A stretch of 64,000 nt of DNA from Desulfobacteraceae bacterium (GTDB taxonomy: Bacteria > Desulfobacterota > Desulfobacteria > Desulfobacterales > JAABSP01). Within the stretch, counting starts at the first letter, position 1. Each line of letters opens with the position of its first letter. Below, piece by piece: positions 1 through 8,661 of this stretch. Where the stretch lies: positions 1-64,000 of the forward strand of contig JAABSP010000007.1 of NCBI GenBank assembly GCA_011390345.1, given 5' to 3'. Under the pieces are notes generated by a model. That model saw nothing but the letters and a program-made list of their open reading frames with translations, had not been told where the DNA came from and did no database searches. The position numbers and the translations under genes were made by a program.

Positions 1-93
1 GGTGAGTCCGGAGACCGTTTCAGGAAACGGCTGCCTCTGGATTGCAGGATCTGCTAAGACCGCTCTGCCAAGAGATCAAAGATCATTCAAAGA

Positions 94-540
94 TCATTCG
101 ATGCCGAACTCAGAAGGACTCACTCCCAGCTCATAACATATCTCTTTGACCACGGCCTGCTCATCCGGGTCAAAATCCCCGTCGGCCGCGCCGATAGCAG
201 CACAGACCCGCACCAGCAATCTCGCCTCGTCCGATTTCTTCTTGATCTTGCCGATGCTCTTCAAGGCTTCGGCCTTTCCGATGGAATGGTCGAACTCGAA
301 GCTTTTCACATGGTGTTCAAAGCTGTCGATGACTTTTGTCATGTCAAAGACGCTCAAAGCCTCGTTTCGCTGGATGAAGCCGGCCATCTTGGCCTTCTCC
401 TCGGGCTTGATGATCCCGTCGGCATAGGCCACCAGCGCGCAGCCCGCAGTCACCGCCTCCATGAAGTTCTTGCTCTTGAACCGCTTGACCTCATCCTTGG
501 CATTCGTTGTCTGGGTTTTCAGCCAGTCCATTACGCCCAT
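94..540 (-). CDS. TerB-like tellurite-resistance family protein
   Basis: This 148-residue, largely helical cytoplasmic protein has no signal peptide. Two acidic ADG-type motifs typical of the TerB fold are visible: one near residues 40-48 (ADGIIKPEE) and one near 117-127 (ADGDFDPDEQ). In TerB proteins such motifs can bind metal. The family is linked to tellurite, phage and stress phenotypes, but no exact reaction is known. A GGAGG-containing ribosome binding site lies just upstream of the ATG. The gene stands alone, downstream of gatB on the same strand with about 160 bp between, and no other ter genes are present, so a role in a full ter system is unlikely. Family assignment is fairly sure; function is not. 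Confidence 0.8.
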   Translation of the reverse strand: MGVMDWLKTQTTNAKDEVKRFKSKNFMEAVTAGCALVAYADGIIKPEEKAKMAGFIQRNEALSVFDMTKVIDSFEHHVKSFEFDHSIGKAEALKSIGKIKKKSDEARLLVRVCAAIGAADGDFDPDEQAVVKEICYELGVSPSEFGIE

Positions 541-701
541 CTTACCTCCTTACGGTTTTTAAGGGAACAATTCTATCGGAAAAAAACATCTTCCATACAT
601 CCATGACAGAGTATAATCATCTTCAAAGAATCGTAAACCGGATCGGGATAAGAACCGCGTTGAACCGGAAGTCATGGACAGACCCTGTCCCTTCAGGTTT
701 T

Positions 702-2132
702 TTATCCCTCCAGCTTCTTCTGTAGCAGCTCGTTGACCAGCTTCGGGTTGGCCTTGCCTTTGGTCTTCTTCATCACCTGCCCTACGAAAAAGCCGATCAG
801 CTTCTTTTTGCCGCCCCGGTATGATGCCACCTCGTCCGGATTGGCCGCCAATATCTCATCCACCGTCGGCTCCAGGGCCGAAGTGTTCGAAACCTGGACC
901 AGTCCCTTCTCCTCCACGATGGTCTTTGGCGGTTTCCCGGTCCGGGCCATCTCGTCGAAGACGCTCTTAGCTATCTTTCCGCTGATGATGCCGTCGTCGA
1001 TCATTTTGAGCAGATTTCCCAGCTCTTCGGGGGGAATGGGAGATTCTTCGATGGTCTTCCCCTCGGCATTGAGAAGCCCCAGAAGGGTTCCCATGATCCA
1101 GTTGCCGGCCGGCTTGGGGTTTGGATAGACCGAAAGGCACGCTTCGAAGTAGTCCGCAATCTCCTTTGCCGATGTCAGCACTTGGGCATCCATCTCCGGA
1201 AGATCGTACTGGGAGATGAATCGTCCCCGTCTCGCCTCGGGAAGCTCGGGAAGTTCGGACTTCACCCGTTCGATCCACGCCTTGTCGATCTCCAGGGGCA
1301 GCAGGTCAGGGTCCGGAAAGTACCGGTAGTCATGGGCCTCCTCCTTGCTCCGCATGGAGGTGGTGACGTTCCGGTTCGGGTCCCAGAGCCGGGTCTCCTG
1401 CACTACTTTCCCGCCCTCTCCGATCAGCTCGATCTGGCGGCGGATCTCGTACTGAATCGCCTTTTCCACATTTTTGAAGGAGTTGAGGTTCTTCAGCTCA
1501 GTCCGGGTGCCGAAGGTCGAAGCGCCCCCCGGCATGACCGAGACATTCGCGTCACACCGGAAGCTTCCCTCCTCCATATTGCCATCTCCGATGGCCAGAT
1601 ACCGGATGATGGCCCGGAGGCGCCGGAGATATGCCCCGGCCTCTTCTGCGGAGCGGATGTCCGGCTCACTCACGATCTCCATTAGCGGGACCCCGGTGCG
1701 GTTCAGGTCCACCTTGCTGAAGGGAAGGTCCGGATGGTGGATCAGCTTTCCCGCGTCCTCCTCCATATGGATCCGGGTGATCCCGATCCGCTTTTTCGAG
1801 CCGTTGCTCCCGATCACCAGATGGCCGTCGGTGGCGATGGGCAGCTCATATTGGGAGATCTGATATCCCTTGGGCAGGTCCGGGTAGAAGTAGTTCTTCC
1901 GGGCGAATCGGCTGATGGGCTGGACCGTGCAGTCCGTGGCCAGCGCCATCCGCAGGGTATATTCCACCACCTTTCTGTTCAGCACCGGCAGCACCCCGGG
2001 CATCCCAAGGCAGACCGGACAGACATGGGTGTTGGGCGGCGAGCCGAACAGGGTAGAACAGGGGCAGAATATCTTGGTCTCGGTGTTGAGCTGGGCGTGA
2101 ACCTCCAGCCCGATAACGGATTCGAACTCCAT
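702..2132 (-). CDS. gatB: Asp-tRNA(Asn)/Glu-tRNA(Gln) amidotransferase subunit B
   Basis: GatB is the kinase and tRNA-binding subunit of the GatCAB amidotransferase, which converts mischarged Glu-tRNA(Gln) or Asp-tRNA(Asn) to the amidated form. The 476-residue length is normal. The N-terminus has the expected opening ([12 protein letters not shown]) followed by zinc-site cysteines C23, C25, C38 and C41, then the family signature [15 protein letters not shown]. The helical GatB/YqeY tail (residues about 330-476) is complete. It lies 6 bp downstream of the S1-domain gene on the same strand and is probably co-transcribed with it. GatA and GatC are not in the window. Identification is secure. Confidence 0.97.
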   Translation of the reverse strand: MEFESVIGLEVHAQLNTETKIFCPCSTLFGSPPNTHVCPVCLGMPGVLPVLNRKVVEYTLRMALATDCTVQPISRFARKNYFYPDLPKGYQISQYELPIATDGHLVIGSNGSKKRIGITRIHMEEDAGKLIHHPDLPFSKVDLNRTGVPLMEIVSEPDIRSAEEAGAYLRRLRAIIRYLAIGDGNMEEGSFRCDANVSVMPGGASTFGTRTELKNLNSFKNVEKAIQYEIRRQIELIGEGGKVVQETRLWDPNRNVTTSMRSKEEAHDYRYFPDPDLLPLEIDKAWIERVKSELPELPEARRGRFISQYDLPEMDAQVLTSAKEIADYFEACLSVYPNPKPAGNWIMGTLLGLLNAEGKTIEESPIPPEELGNLLKMIDDGIISGKIAKSVFDEMARTGKPPKTIVEEKGLVQVSNTSALEPTVDEILAANPDEVASYRGGKKKLIGFFVGQVMKKTKGKANPKLVNELLQKKLEG

Positions 2133-2138
2133 GATGGC

Positions 2139-3623
2139 CTACTGCTTTCTCTTCTTTTCGTTCATGGCCTGCTGCAGCTTCTCTCCGAGGGTTCCCAGGG
2201 AGGAAGAGGAAGGTGAAGAGGGGGCCGATGCGGCCTTGGGCTTTTCCGGGTTCACATATTTACGCCAGTCCCCTTCATCCCCCTTGTCTGTCGGGGCCAG
2301 GGTTATCTTCCGGGCATCGGTGTCGATCTCCTCGACCACGATGGTGATCGGCTCGCCCACCTTCAGCTTTTCGATGGATCCGGACAAAGGCGATTTGCTG
2401 ATCTTCGACTTGGGCAGCAGCCCCGTGATTCCCGGCTCCAGGGTGACAAAGCAGCCGAACCGCTCCCACTTCTCCACGGTTCCGGTGATGGTTCCGCCAA
2501 TGGCATATTTCTCTTTCATGCCGATCCAGGGATCGCCTTCCGCGTCCCGGATGCTCAGGGAGACCCGCTTCCGGTCCGTGTCGATCTCTTTTATGAGGAC
2601 ATCCGTTTCCTGTCCTTCTTTGACTACATCCTGGGGCTTGACGATTCTGCGGGTGTAGCTCATCTCGCTGATGTGGACCAGCCCTTCGATCCCGGGCGCG
2701 ATCTCCACAAATGCCCCGAAATCCGCGCACCGGGTCACCTTTCCCCGAACCTTCTGGCCGGCCGAGAAGTTCTCTTCGATGCTCTCCCACGGGTCCCGCT
2801 CAACCGCCTTGATGGAAAGAGAGATCCGGGTATCTTCGATCCGCTCCCGGGGCTTTATGTCGAGCACCTTTACGGTGACGCTCTGGCCCGGCGAGAGGAC
2901 ATCCTGAGGGTGATCCACCCTGGACCAGCTCACCTCCGAGACATGGATCATCCCTTCGATGCCGGGGAAAAGTTCCACGAACGCGCCGTAGGGGACGAGG
3001 CGCATCACCCGCCCCTCCAGCTCCGCGCCTTGGGAGAGCTTCTCTTCCATGAATTCCTTCTGAGCCTTCTCCTGCTCCTTTTTGAGCAGCGTGGACCGGC
3101 TGACCACGATGTTCCGGCCATCCTCCTCGAACCGGGTGATCAGAAACTCGAAGACCTGGCCCGTGTACTCCTCCGGGTTCTCCACATACCGGATGTCGAT
3201 CTGGCTGATGGGGCAGAAGGCTCTTCGGCCCAGCAGATCGATGTGGAAGCCGCCCTTGCAGGGCGCCTTGACCTTCCCCTCGACGGGCGTGCCGGTCTCA
3301 TGGGCCTCCTGCAGCATGTTCAGTCCGCCGACGCCGGAGATGGCCCGGGAAAGACGGATCTCGTTCTCCTCTGCGGCCACCACATACAGTTCGACAGTAT
3401 CCCCTACGGAAAGCGGAAGCTCGCCGTTCTCATCCACCAGTTCCGACTTCTCCACCGAACCGTCGATCTTGGTTCCGGTATTGACAAACACGGTGTCTCC
3501 GCCGATGGAGATAATCTCTCCGGTGACTTTATCTCCGACCTGCAGCTCTCCTTCCTCCCCGTCACCGGAGTAGGATTCGACCAGTTCGGCAAAGCTTTTG
3601 CTTTCGTTCTCCTCCGACATCAT
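2139..3623 (-). CDS. S1 RNA-binding domain protein (ribosomal protein S1-like)
   Basis: This 494-residue protein consists of five S1 (OB-fold) repeats, at about 25-95, 112-182, 197-272, 286-356 and 372-442. The typical motifs are strongest in repeats three and four (YGAFVELFPGIEG, FGAFVEIAPGIEGLVHISEM). It ends in a low-complexity Ser/Lys tail. Canonical S1 in many proteobacteria has six repeats, so this may be the shorter form or a paralogue. S1-type proteins bind mRNA at the ribosome and help translation start. A CAGGAG ribosome binding site precedes the double ATG. It heads a likely operon with gatB, and a small unknown gene lies 21 bp upstream. Confidence 0.9.
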   Translation of the reverse strand: MMSEENESKSFAELVESYSGDGEEGELQVGDKVTGEIISIGGDTVFVNTGTKIDGSVEKSELVDENGELPLSVGDTVELYVVAAEENEIRLSRAISGVGGLNMLQEAHETGTPVEGKVKAPCKGGFHIDLLGRRAFCPISQIDIRYVENPEEYTGQVFEFLITRFEEDGRNIVVSRSTLLKKEQEKAQKEFMEEKLSQGAELEGRVMRLVPYGAFVELFPGIEGMIHVSEVSWSRVDHPQDVLSPGQSVTVKVLDIKPRERIEDTRISLSIKAVERDPWESIEENFSAGQKVRGKVTRCADFGAFVEIAPGIEGLVHISEMSYTRRIVKPQDVVKEGQETDVLIKEIDTDRKRVSLSIRDAEGDPWIGMKEKYAIGGTITGTVEKWERFGCFVTLEPGITGLLPKSKISKSPLSGSIEKLKVGEPITIVVEEIDTDARKITLAPTDKGDEGDWRKYVNPEKPKAASAPSSPSSSSLGTLGEKLQQAMNEKKRKQ

Positions 3624-3644
3624 TTTTACTGCTCCTGAAATTCG

Positions 3645-3890
3645 TTATTCGACGATTATCACCAGCCGCTCGGTTGCGTTCTCCACCTCGATGAGCTTTC
3701 CTTTGGGCCCCTGTTTGGCAAAGAGACTTCCCAGCTCGGACAGATCGATCCCCTCTTTATCCAAGGATTCTTTGGCCCTTTTGGGCAGCAGCTTCTCGGA
3801 AATATGAAGCACCGAAAGGGGAATGGAGATCTTTGTCTCCGGCTCTGTCTTGCCCGGTCTGTAAATATGTAGCTTTAACGTCTGCATCAT
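3645..3890 (-). CDS. Small conserved-looking hypothetical protein
   Basis: This is an 81-residue soluble protein with no signal peptide, membrane segment or cysteine pair. The sequence is a mixed beta/alpha pattern with a charged centre and a hydrophobic end (LVIIVE). A good ribosome binding site (AGGAAAGG) sits a few bases before the ATG. It lies 21 bp upstream of the S1-domain gene in the same direction and is probably the first gene of that operon. I do not recognise a family. Codon use resembles that of its neighbours, so I regard it as a real gene. Confidence 0.65.
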   Translation of the reverse strand: MMQTLKLHIYRPGKTEPETKISIPLSVLHISEKLLPKRAKESLDKEGIDLSELGSLFAKQGPKGKLIEVENATERLVIIVE

Positions 3891-4064
3891 TGACCTTTCC
3901 TCCTGAAATAAACCCTACGATAATCTTATCACTTTTACCACAAACAGAAACTTTTGCAACCTGGAATCGGTGATTTATTCGGAAATCGGGCAGGTGAATA
4001 ATCTTCAGTTGATATGGTGGGATAAATCTGCTAAACATGATTCCTGAACTCAAGGGAGGTGGCT

Positions 4065-5297
4065 ATGGAATATGTCATTATCGGTAATGGGATAGCAGGA
4101 GTATCAGCGGCAGAGAGCATTCGCCCGATCGATCGGGAAGGTCGGATCACCATGATCGGCGATGAAACCTTTCCCCCCTACTGCCGGCCCATGATCAGCA
4201 TGGTGCTGGAGGGGGCGGTGGGGTCTGACAGGCTTCCCATTCGAGGGGCCGATTTCTATGAAAGACTCGATATCCGGCCGTTGTTGGGCGCCCGGGTCTC
4301 GGAGATCGACGTGGATGGGAAAACGGTGATCACCGAAAAGGGGGAGGCTGTTTCCTTTGATCGGCTCCTGATCGCTTCGGGCGCAGATCCGCGGCCGATC
4401 AAAGCCGAAGGGCTCGATCTGAAAAACATCTTCTTCATGCGCACCGAGGCCCATGTCCGGGGAATGGAGCGGGCGCTGCCGGATGTCCGGCGGGCCCTGG
4501 TGCTGGGCGGGGGGCTGGTAGGATTCAAGGCGGCATATGGATTGATGTGCCGCGGAATTGAAGTGACCCTGCTGATCCGATCCGGCCATCCCCTCTCCAT
4601 GCAGGCCGATGCCGCGGCCGGAAAGATGATCCTGGAAAAGCTGACGGGCCGCGGCCTGGATGTCCGCACCGGCCTTGCCGTAACCGCCTTTTCCGGAAAG
4701 GGTCGGGTACGTCAGGCTCATCTCACGGACGGATCGGAGCTTCCCTGCGATCTGGCCGTGATCGGAAAAGGGGTTCTTCCTTCCCGGAGCTTTATCCCGA
4801 GAGATCATATCGATTTGGATCTGGGGGTTCTGGTGGATGATTATCTGGAGACGAATGTGTCCGGTATCTTTGCCGCGGGAGATGTGGCCGAAACCACGGA
4901 TATTGCCAGGCGCAGCCGCTGGGTCAACGCGATCTGGCCCGAAGCCGAAGCCCAGGGAAGGATCGCGGGGATGAACATGGCGGGGCAGAAGATCCGTTAT
5001 GGGGGAAGCCTCAGCCGGAATGTCATCCGAATCTTCGACACCGATATTCTGACGGCCGGGATCGTCACCCCGGAATCGGATGCAGTTTATACGGCCATCC
5101 AAAGTAAAGATCCGCTCTACGGGACGTATCGGAAGATGGTCTTTCGGGAGGATCGGCTCGTCGGGGCCGTTCTGGTCAACCGGATCGAGCAGGGCGGAGT
5201 GCTGACAGCGCTCATCCGGAGTCAGATGCCGATCACAATTGAAAAAGAGCGGCTCCTCGATCCTCTGTTCAATGTAAAGATGCTGATGAAACAGTGA
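4065..5297 (+). CDS. CODH-associated FAD/NAD(P) oxidoreductase
   Basis: This 410-residue pyridine nucleotide-disulfide oxidoreductase-type flavoprotein has an N-terminal FAD-binding Rossmann motif (VIIGNGIAGVSAAE) and a second nucleotide-binding motif near residue 147 (VLGGGLVGFKAA). The later FAD signature (GIFAAGDVAE) is also visible. It resembles the NADH oxidase/rubredoxin reductase-like group. Such a gene directly before cooF and cooS is a known arrangement, in which electrons from CO oxidation are thought to pass through CooF to this enzyme and on to NAD(P). I chose the ATG at 4065 because an AGGGAGG ribosome binding site ends five bases before it; a GTG six bases upstream would overlap that site. 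Confidence 0.88.
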   Translation: MEYVIIGNGIAGVSAAESIRPIDREGRITMIGDETFPPYCRPMISMVLEGAVGSDRLPIRGADFYERLDIRPLLGARVSEIDVDGKTVITEKGEAVSFDRLLIASGADPRPIKAEGLDLKNIFFMRTEAHVRGMERALPDVRRALVLGGGLVGFKAAYGLMCRGIEVTLLIRSGHPLSMQADAAAGKMILEKLTGRGLDVRTGLAVTAFSGKGRVRQAHLTDGSELPCDLAVIGKGVLPSRSFIPRDHIDLDLGVLVDDYLETNVSGIFAAGDVAETTDIARRSRWVNAIWPEAEAQGRIAGMNMAGQKIRYGGSLSRNVIRIFDTDILTAGIVTPESDAVYTAIQSKDPLYGTYRKMVFREDRLVGAVLVNRIEQGGVLTALIRSQMPITIEKERLLDPLFNVKMLMKQ

Positions 5298-5361
5298 TCA
5301 TGCCGGCTGGGAAACCAGGTTCGAAAAAGAGTTCAAAAAAGAGTTTGAAAAAGGAGGCGCT

Positions 5362-5964
5362 ATGAAACAGATCATGATTCATCCGGAGCGATGTGTGGGC
5401 TGTATGCAGTGCATGGCCGCATGTGCTGCTGCCCACTCCCGATCCGGACACCTATTTGCCGCAACTCTGGAATCACCGCTTCCCAAGCCGAGAATCCATG
5501 TGGGGTCGGGGCTCTGGGAAGAGGGGTTTCCGAACCGGTGCCGCCACTGCGACCCCGCGCCATGTCTCTTCGCATGTCTGCCGGGCGCGATCTTCCGCGA
5601 TGAAAAGACAAATACCGTGCGCGTCGATCCGGATCGGTGCATCAACTGCGCATCCTGCGCGATGGCCTGCCCCTTCGGCGTGATCCGGTACCATGCGGTT
5701 CCCTTTAGGGGGGGGAAGAAGGTCGTTGCGGTCAAATGCGACAACTGCATCGAACGGCAGGGCAGGGGGGAGATACCTGCCTGTGTCGAGGTCTGCAAGT
5801 CCGGAGCCTTGACCTTCGAGGAGAGCGGGGAAGCGATGAAACGGAAGACGGATGCGGTTTCCAGGAGCGTGTCCGCCGGAGCTGAGGGAACTGAACTTCC
5901 CGAGGGATTTTCTCTGCTCAGGGCAATCAAAAAGGCCCGACTGCAGTTGCAGGAACGAAGATAA
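5362..5964 (+). CDS. cooF: CooF-like four-cluster ferredoxin subunit
   Basis: This 200-residue iron-sulfur protein has four cysteine groups fitting 4Fe-4S clusters: CVGCMQCMAAC near the N-terminus, CRHCDPAPCLFAC, CINCASCAMAC, and CDNC with a spaced CVEVC. In the CooF family it carries electrons from CO dehydrogenase to a partner, here probably the upstream flavoprotein. AAGGAGG precedes the ATG with normal spacing. It lies 64 bp after the oxidoreductase and 26 bp before cooS, consistent with one operon. The last 35 residues are a charged, variable tail. DMSO reductase-type ferredoxin subunits are similar, but the context favours CooF. Confidence 0.92.
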   Translation: MKQIMIHPERCVGCMQCMAACAAAHSRSGHLFAATLESPLPKPRIHVGSGLWEEGFPNRCRHCDPAPCLFACLPGAIFRDEKTNTVRVDPDRCINCASCAMACPFGVIRYHAVPFRGGKKVVAVKCDNCIERQGRGEIPACVEVCKSGALTFEESGEAMKRKTDAVSRSVSAGAEGTELPEGFSLLRAIKKARLQLQERR

Positions 5965-5990
5965 ACATTTTATCAATGAGGAGGATATCC

Positions 5991-7871
5991 ATGAGCCGGA
6001 AAGAGGAAAACAGAACCATTACCAAAGATGGTCAACTGCTGCTGGAGAAGGCGCATCGGGACGGCGTGGTGACGGCGTGGGATCGGCATGAGGCTCAGCA
6101 GCCCCACTGCGGCTACTGTGAGATGGGGTTGAGCTGCCGCATCTGCGTAATGGGGCCCTGCCGGATCGATCCTTTTAAAGAGGGCCCCCAGGTCGGGGTC
6201 TGCGGCGCGGATGCCGATATCATCGTGGCCAGAAATCTGGGGCGGATGATCGCGGCCGGCGCGGCCTCCCACTCGGATCATGGCCGGGATCTGGTGGAGG
6301 TGCTGGAGAATGTGGCACTTGGGAAGGGCGAGGGATACGGCATTAAAGATGAGGCAAAACTGAAGAAGGTCGCGGCCGAATACGGGATCTCCGCAGAGGG
6401 CAAGGATGTGAGAATGATTGCAGGAGAATTGGCCCATGCTATGCAGGAGGATTATGGGACCCGGAAGAAGGCGCTGACACTGATCTCCCGGGCTCCGGAA
6501 AAGCGCCGGGATATCTGGAAGAAGCTGGGGATCGTTCCCCGAGGCATCGACCGGGAGACTTCGGAGATGATGCACAGAACCCACATGGGGGTGGACAATG
6601 ACTGGGTGAGCATCCTGCTTCATGCCATGAGAAACGCGCTTTCCGATGGATGGGGCGGCTCTCTGATCGCATCGGAGGTCTCCGACATCCTCTTCGGGAC
6701 CCCGCAGCCGAAACCGACGTCGGCCAATGTCGGTGTACTCAAAGAGGATCAGGTCAATATCATTGTTCACGGTCACAATCCGGTGGTTTCGGAGATGGTG
6801 CTGCTGGCGGCCGGTTCCGATGCGCTGCTGGATCTGGCAGTGGAGAAGGGGGCAAAAGGGATCAATGTGGCCGGGGTCTGCTGCACGGGCAATGAGCTGC
6901 TGATGCGCCACGGTGTTCCCATGGCCGGGAATCATCTGACCACGGAGCTGGTGCTGGCGACCGGCGCGGTCGAGATGATGATCGTCGATTATCAGTGCAT
7001 TATGCCCTCACTCGGAACGGTGGCATCCTGCTATCATACGAAGATGATCAGCACCAGCGACAAGGCCAAGTTTCCCGGCATGGAGCATCGGGAGTTTTAT
7101 CCGGACAATGCCCGGGAGATGGCCCAGACCCTCGTGAAAGAGGCGGTGGAGAACTATGGAAGGCGGGGGGAGATATATCTGCCGGTGGCGCCGGTGGATG
7201 CGGTCGGCGGGTTTTCGGTGGAGGCCATTCTGGGGGCGCTGGGCGGAACGCCGGGGCCGCTGCTGGATGCCATCAAAGCCGGGAAGATCCGGGGGGCCGC
7301 AGGTGTTGTGGGCTGCAACAATCCGAAGATCAAGCAGGATTACGGCCATGTGACGCTGATTCGGCGGCTGATCGAGAATGATATTCTGGTGGTGGATACG
7401 GGGTGTGCGGCCGTGGCCACGGCAAAGGCGGGTTTGAAGACGGCCGAGGCGGCCCGGTTTGCAGGGCCCGGGCTGCAGGAGATCTGCGGTGCGCTGAAGA
7501 TTCCGCCGGTGCTCCATATGGGCAGTTGTGTGGACAATGTGCGGATTCTGGTGCTGGCTTCGGCGCTGGCTGATGCTCTGGGGACGGACATCAGCGATCT
7601 TCCGATTGCGGGGGCTGCGCCGGAGTGGTATTCTGAAAAGGCGGCCGCGATCGGGACCTATTTTGTGGCTTCGGGGGTTTATACTGTGCTGGGGCCCATG
7701 CCGCCGATTACCGGGAGCATGAATGTGGTGAAGCTGCTGACCCAGGGCCTGAATGATGTGGTGGGCGCGACTTTTGCAGTGGAGCCGGACCCGGAGAAGG
7801 CCGCGGTGCTGATTAGGCGGCATATTGAAGTGAAGAGAGAAAAATTGGGGCTCTCTTCGGTGAAGGTGTAA
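5991..7871 (+). CDS. cooS: Anaerobic Ni-Fe carbon monoxide dehydrogenase catalytic subunit
   Basis: CooS oxidises CO to CO2 at a Ni-Fe-S centre and acts as a homodimer in the cytoplasm. The 626-residue length is normal. Cysteines C40, C43, C49, C52 and C57 form the N-terminal iron-sulfur sites, followed by C71 in GVCGADAD. The motif AAGAASHSDHG carries conserved active-site-region histidines, and downstream CCTGNE, GCNN and HMGSCVDN supply cluster ligands. I chose the ATG at 5991 because AGGAGG lies six bases before it; the in-frame ATG at 5976 lies upstream of that site. No cooC nickel-insertion gene, ACS subunit or CooA regulator is in the window, so this is a monofunctional CODH. Confidence 0.97.
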   Translation: MSRKEENRTITKDGQLLLEKAHRDGVVTAWDRHEAQQPHCGYCEMGLSCRICVMGPCRIDPFKEGPQVGVCGADADIIVARNLGRMIAAGAASHSDHGRDLVEVLENVALGKGEGYGIKDEAKLKKVAAEYGISAEGKDVRMIAGELAHAMQEDYGTRKKALTLISRAPEKRRDIWKKLGIVPRGIDRETSEMMHRTHMGVDNDWVSILLHAMRNALSDGWGGSLIASEVSDILFGTPQPKPTSANVGVLKEDQVNIIVHGHNPVVSEMVLLAAGSDALLDLAVEKGAKGINVAGVCCTGNELLMRHGVPMAGNHLTTELVLATGAVEMMIVDYQCIMPSLGTVASCYHTKMISTSDKAKFPGMEHREFYPDNAREMAQTLVKEAVENYGRRGEIYLPVAPVDAVGGFSVEAILGALGGTPGPLLDAIKAGKIRGAAGVVGCNNPKIKQDYGHVTLIRRLIENDILVVDTGCAAVATAKAGLKTAEAARFAGPGLQEICGALKIPPVLHMGSCVDNVRILVLASALADALGTDISDLPIAGAAPEWYSEKAAAIGTYFVASGVYTVLGPMPPITGSMNVVKLLTQGLNDVVGATFAVEPDPEKAAVLIRRHIEVKREKLGLSSVKV

Positions 7872-7872
7872 A

Positions 7873-8000
7873 AAAGGACAAACGACCAAAAAGACAAAAA
7901 GGACATAAGGGACAAAGGACAGGATGGACAAAAGGACGGAGAGAGAGTCGGAGAGAGAGTCGGAGAGAGAGTCGGAGAGAGAGCTGGACAAAAGGACGGA
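7873..8000. repeat. GGAC/AAAA-rich repeat block with a 12-bp tandem array
   Basis: Immediately after the cooS stop the sequence becomes a run of GGACAAA-like words (7873-7935). Then follow four copies of the 12-bp unit GGAGAGAGAGTC at 7938-7985 (the last copy is altered), and a second TGGACAAAAGGACGGA word. The same word, reverse-complemented, returns at about 8197-8215 (GGTCCTTTTGTCC), so the two ends of the spacer could pair. A closely similar GGAC block lies at 42096-42155. I see no gene here. Confidence 0.85.
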
Positions 8001-8060
8001 CAAAGAACCGGAGAGAGATTGTGGTTGAGGGGTTTGTTCCGCCCCTCCAGCCCCTACCTC

Positions 8061-8177
8061 CTCTTAGTCCTCTTAGTCTTCTTAGTCTTCTTAGTCTTCT
8101 TAGTCTTCTTAGTCTTCTTAGTCTTCTTAGTCTTCTTAGTCTTCTTAGTCTTCTTAGTCTTCTTAGTCTTCTTAGTC
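8061..8177. repeat. Minisatellite: 13 copies of a 9-bp unit (TTCTTAGTC)
   Basis: Thirteen uninterrupted 9-bp units run from 8061 to 8177; the first two begin CTCTTAGTC, the rest TTCTTAGTC. Because 9 is a multiple of 3, every frame stays open, which produces false LLS-repeat and KKT-repeat reading frames on the two strands. It lies 53 bp upstream of the osmC start. Confidence 0.95.
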
Positions 8178-8230
8178 CTCTCCCCCCGGTCCTTTGGGTC
8201 CTTTTGTCCTTTTTCAAAGGAGAGAATCGC

Positions 8231-8632
8231 ATGAGAACCACCGTGGAAATTTCCTACGCCGGCGGCAAAAAAGTAAACGCACTGATCCAAGACCACCTCA
8301 TTCCAACCGACCAGTCCCCCGAAGACGGCGGAGAGGGCACCGCGCCGGACCCCTCACAACTGATGCTTGCAGCCCTTGCCACCTGCTCCGCAATCACGGC
8401 AAAGGCCTACTGCGAAGTCAAGGGAATCCCCACAGAGGGCCTCGGCTTCCGAATGGTCTGCGACTACGACCAGGATGCAGGCCGCTACACAAACATAAAA
8501 ATGGTGCTGAACCTGCCCCCGCTATTCCCGGAAGAGATGAAGCCCAAGCTGGAGCGTATCCTGGATCGATGCTTCGTCAAGCGCCACTTCATCATGCCGC
8601 CGGAATTCGAGGTCGATTTCCAGGAGAAATAA
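8231..8632 (+). CDS. OsmC/Ohr family protein
   Basis: This is a 133-residue OsmC-family protein, a group that reduces organic or fatty-acid hydroperoxides using two cysteines. The candidates here are C52 (LATCSAIT) and C114 (DRCFVKRHF), at the expected positions. I chose the ATG at 8231 because AAGGAGA lies just before it and the family's normal N-terminus begins there. The open frame continues upstream to 8021 only through the 9-bp repeat and should not be counted. It follows the CODH cassette but is separated by 359 bp of repeats, so it is probably transcribed separately. It fits oxidant protection of an anaerobe; the substrate is unknown. Confidence 0.85.
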   Translation: MRTTVEISYAGGKKVNALIQDHLIPTDQSPEDGGEGTAPDPSQLMLAALATCSAITAKAYCEVKGIPTEGLGFRMVCDYDQDAGRYTNIKMVLNLPPLFPEEMKPKLERILDRCFVKRHFIMPPEFEVDFQEK

Positions 8633-8661
8633 CGAGAAATAACAAGAAATAAGGGCAGGGA

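Noticed and set aside
5976-5990. Earlier ATG for cooS
   Set aside because: It lies before the AGGAGG that serves the ATG at 5991, and the extra residues are not part of the family.
8021-8230. N-terminal extension of the OsmC protein made of Leu-Leu-Ser repeats
   Set aside because: It is only the 9-bp minisatellite read as codons. The ribosome binding site and family start are at 8231.
7813-8296. Minus-strand proteins with Lys-Lys-Thr or Arg-Leu-Arg repeats
   Set aside because: They are artefacts of the same repeat array, with no ribosome binding site and no conserved sequence beyond the repeats.
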